This document shows positions 62,615 to 64,000 of a DNA stretch of 64,000 nt, in pieces. How positions within the stretch are numbered: the first letter of the stretch is position 1; each line of letters opens with the position of its first letter. Made by a program: the position numbers and the translations under genes. The notes below the pieces were generated by a model. That model ran no database searches, had not been told where the DNA came from, and saw only the letters and a program-made list of their open reading frames with translations. Source of the DNA: Paracoccus haematequi (lineage in GTDB: Bacteria > Pseudomonadota > Alphaproteobacteria > Rhodobacterales > Rhodobacteraceae); contig CAMCVS010000005.1 of assembly GCA_945881965.1 (NCBI GenBank), positions 185,094 to 249,093 of the forward strand, given 5' to 3'.

Positions 62615-63562
62615 CTAATATTCGCCGACAGCCACAAATGACAAGGCACCTGCTGCCTCCCAATCCGCATAGCAACGTCCGTCGTTGAGCTTCCAAAGGA
62701 TACGCCCGTTCGCGCTGGCCCCGATCACAGTCGCAGCCGCCGCCGAAGCCGATGTGAAGCTGTAGTCACTTGCGAAGACCAGCGATCCGGCATCCTCTTG
62801 AAGAACGCCTGATTTCTGTAGTGTGTCACGCAATGCGAGAGTGCCCTTCGGGATGGTCGGCGTCGTGCGTGCTCGTGCCTTAGAACCAGCTTTGACAACA
62901 AAGTCGCCTGACTGCGCGATCGTCATTTCTGCACTGAAGCCCTCACCCCTAAAAAAGAAGATCGGGCTAGGATCGACTGGAGTCGGCTGCATTTGTTCTA
63001 ATGGCTCGGTCAGTCGACCGCGCATCTCGCGGAACAGGTCCCAGCCGAGCGCGCCCACGAGCGTCTTCGTCTGGTCCACAAACTCTTCCATCGCCGCCCT
63101 GTCTGGCAGCGGCAGTTTACCCGCGTCTTCAGAGGGACGCTTGCTATTGGGAACGAGCCATCGTGGATTGCTTCCCACCGCCCTAATCAGGCATGCCTCA
63201 ACATAGCGCGCATGGCTTTTCGTCAGGTTCTCATCCTTGCTGATGAGCACCACGGTATCGGTCCAGAAGCCCTTCGGATCTCGTCCAGCGTCACTGGAGT
63301 TGTGGGTGTAAAGTCGCGCACCGATACCTTCTGATTCACCGATATAGGCAATCAGCCGGTCTAGGTCATTTTCGTCAGTTCCAATAAGAAGGTACACACC
63401 CGGGCGCTCAATTTCTGGGAACGCCTCCCTGACGCGTCGAAGTTGATTTCGTCGGAAAGCGATTGCCTGAATTGTAGACATGGATATTTGCGCGACACGG
63501 ATCCCGTTTGGGTCGCCATCGAGAAGGAAAATATTGATCGAACGAGGCTTCAACTCGAACAA
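62615..63562 (-). CDS. GIY-YIG nuclease-like protein with C-terminal DUF4357
   Basis: Up to 315 residues. After an N-terminal cap (RSINIFLLDGDPNGIRVAQIS), GVYLLIGTDENDLDRLIAYIGES near residue 58 is a GIY-YIG core, with FWTDTVVLISKDE near 100 and KSHARYVEACLIRAV near 117. The last 60 residues (LVFASDYSFTSASAAAATVIGASANGRILWKL) are DUF4357. Such proteins commonly accompany type I restriction-modification operons. The start is uncertain: TTG 63562 abuts AGGAG; TTG 63553 is better spaced. It is 33 bases downstream of hsdR on the same strand. GC is clearly below that of the core genes. Confidence 0.85.
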   Translation of the reverse strand: MFELKPRSINIFLLDGDPNGIRVAQISMSTIQAIAFRRNQLRRVREAFPEIERPGVYLLIGTDENDLDRLIAYIGESEGIGARLYTHNSSDAGRDPKGFWTDTVVLISKDENLTKSHARYVEACLIRAVGSNPRWLVPNSKRPSEDAGKLPLPDRAAMEEFVDQTKTLVGALGWDLFREMRGRLTEPLEQMQPTPVDPSPIFFFRGEGFSAEMTIAQSGDFVVKAGSKARARTTPTIPKGTLALRDTLQKSGVLQEDAGSLVFASDYSFTSASAAAATVIGASANGRILWKLNDGRCYADWEAAGALSFVAVGEY

Positions 63563-63595
63563 CTCCTGTCCTGCAGAATGGCGTGACGGGGCTCG

Positions 63596-64000
63596 TCATT
63601 TTCCATCATTCACGCCAGCTCCCGGGCTATTGAGCTTGCGATAGGCTTCCGTCGAAAGCCAACCGGTCACGAGTTTCTGAAACGATCGGTCGTTCATGAA
63701 GCGCGCGAAAATCTCTTCATTCTGATCCATCCGCTCGACAAACAGAGCCTCAAGAAGGTTCTTGAAAACGAGCTCAAACTTGTCACCGGGGTTGACCATA
63801 GCCGCCTGGCGAAGCGCACTGTCTGAAATCGCGGCTTCTATGATTTGATCAAAGAACAGCTGATCCGCCTGGTTGAAATCGGTGCCGAATCGATCATTCA
63901 CGACATCGATTAGACGCGATAGGGGCACGGCCTCCTCACGCAGCACGCCACTGCCCACCTCGGCGGGTCCGTCAAGCCGATTTGGCTGCCCATCACTGAG
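63596..64000 (-). CDS. hsdR: type I restriction enzyme HsdR subunit, C-terminal fragment (cut by window edge)
   Basis: 134 codons remain, open through base 64000. The visible part is the helical C-terminal region of the ATP-dependent restriction subunit: LSRLIDVVNDRFGTDFNQADQLFFDQIIEAA, then FELVFKNLLEALFVERMDQNEEIFARFMND and FQKLVTGWLSTEAYRKL, a pattern typical of HsdR ends that contact the methylase core. The helicase and nuclease domains lie to the right, outside the window. Lower GC and its position next to tRNA-Ser indicate acquired DNA. Confidence 0.82.
   Translation of the reverse strand, partial: LSDGQPNRLDGPAEVGSGVLREEAVPLSRLIDVVNDRFGTDFNQADQLFFDQIIEAAISDSALRQAAMVNPGDKFELVFKNLLEALFVERMDQNEEIFARFMNDRSFQKLVTGWLSTEAYRKLNSPGAGVNDGK

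Overview
The window is about 64 kb of high-GC chromosomal DNA from an alphaproteobacterium, almost certainly a member of the Rhodobacteraceae/Roseobacter group. The evidence is gene content and order: an iscR-iscS-sufBCD-sufS cluster whose regulator carries a single cysteine, yceD-rpmF-plsX-fabH-ihfA-merR, argS-SPOR-nagZ-scpA-scpB, rplU-rpmA-obgE-proB-proA, a ChpT phosphotransferase, ornithine-lipid genes, a one-cysteine DksA and a COX15-type heme A synthase. No species can be named from the sequence alone.

Layout. 1-8.5 kb: an ABC-F ATPase cut by the left edge, an OlsB-like acyltransferase, bamE, then the plus-strand lipid/ribosome block yceD-rpmF-plsX-fabH-ihfA-merR, tRNA-Pro(GGG) and a long dCTP deaminase. 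8.3-15.7 kb: a minus-strand run of dgt, an SDR-like protein, argS, a SPOR protein, nagZ, scpA, scpB and a small protein. 15.8-25.5 kb: an A-type Fe-S carrier, a hydrolase, a two-gene minus-strand unit made of a repeat protein (eight GD-x(3)-[AM]-FSSGS motifs) and a 358-residue unknown, then xth, an FAD monooxygenase, dksA and a MoxR-AAA / DUF2927 lipoprotein / small membrane protein / vWA block. 25.5-37.9 kb: purU, tRNA-Arg(CCG) and the minus-strand isc/suf run, which carries three FkbM-type methyltransferase genes, a further methyltransferase-like gene and a DUF486 gene between sufB and sufC. 38-48.5 kb: a hydrolase, mfd, a membrane protein, hemB, a SYLF lipoprotein and gyrA. 48.5-62 kb: an M32 carboxypeptidase, ctaA, trmJ, a ThiE-like protein, olsA-olsB, DUF3553, chpT, proA, proB, obgE, GNAT, rpmA, rplU and two DUF2059 proteins. 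62.2-64 kb: tRNA-Ser(CGA), immediately followed by less GC-rich accessory DNA with a GIY-YIG/DUF4357 gene and the C-terminal end of a type I restriction HsdR subunit.

Most of the window is housekeeping. Three places are not. First, the repeat-protein/358-aa pair at 16.9-18.5 kb, which has the architecture of a multi-core precursor with a co-transcribed partner and is the best candidate for an undescribed system. Second, the FkbM paralogue cassette inside the suf operon. Third, the restriction island beginning at tRNA-Ser. No CRISPR array, transposase, insertion sequence, prophage gene, rRNA or replication origin was seen.
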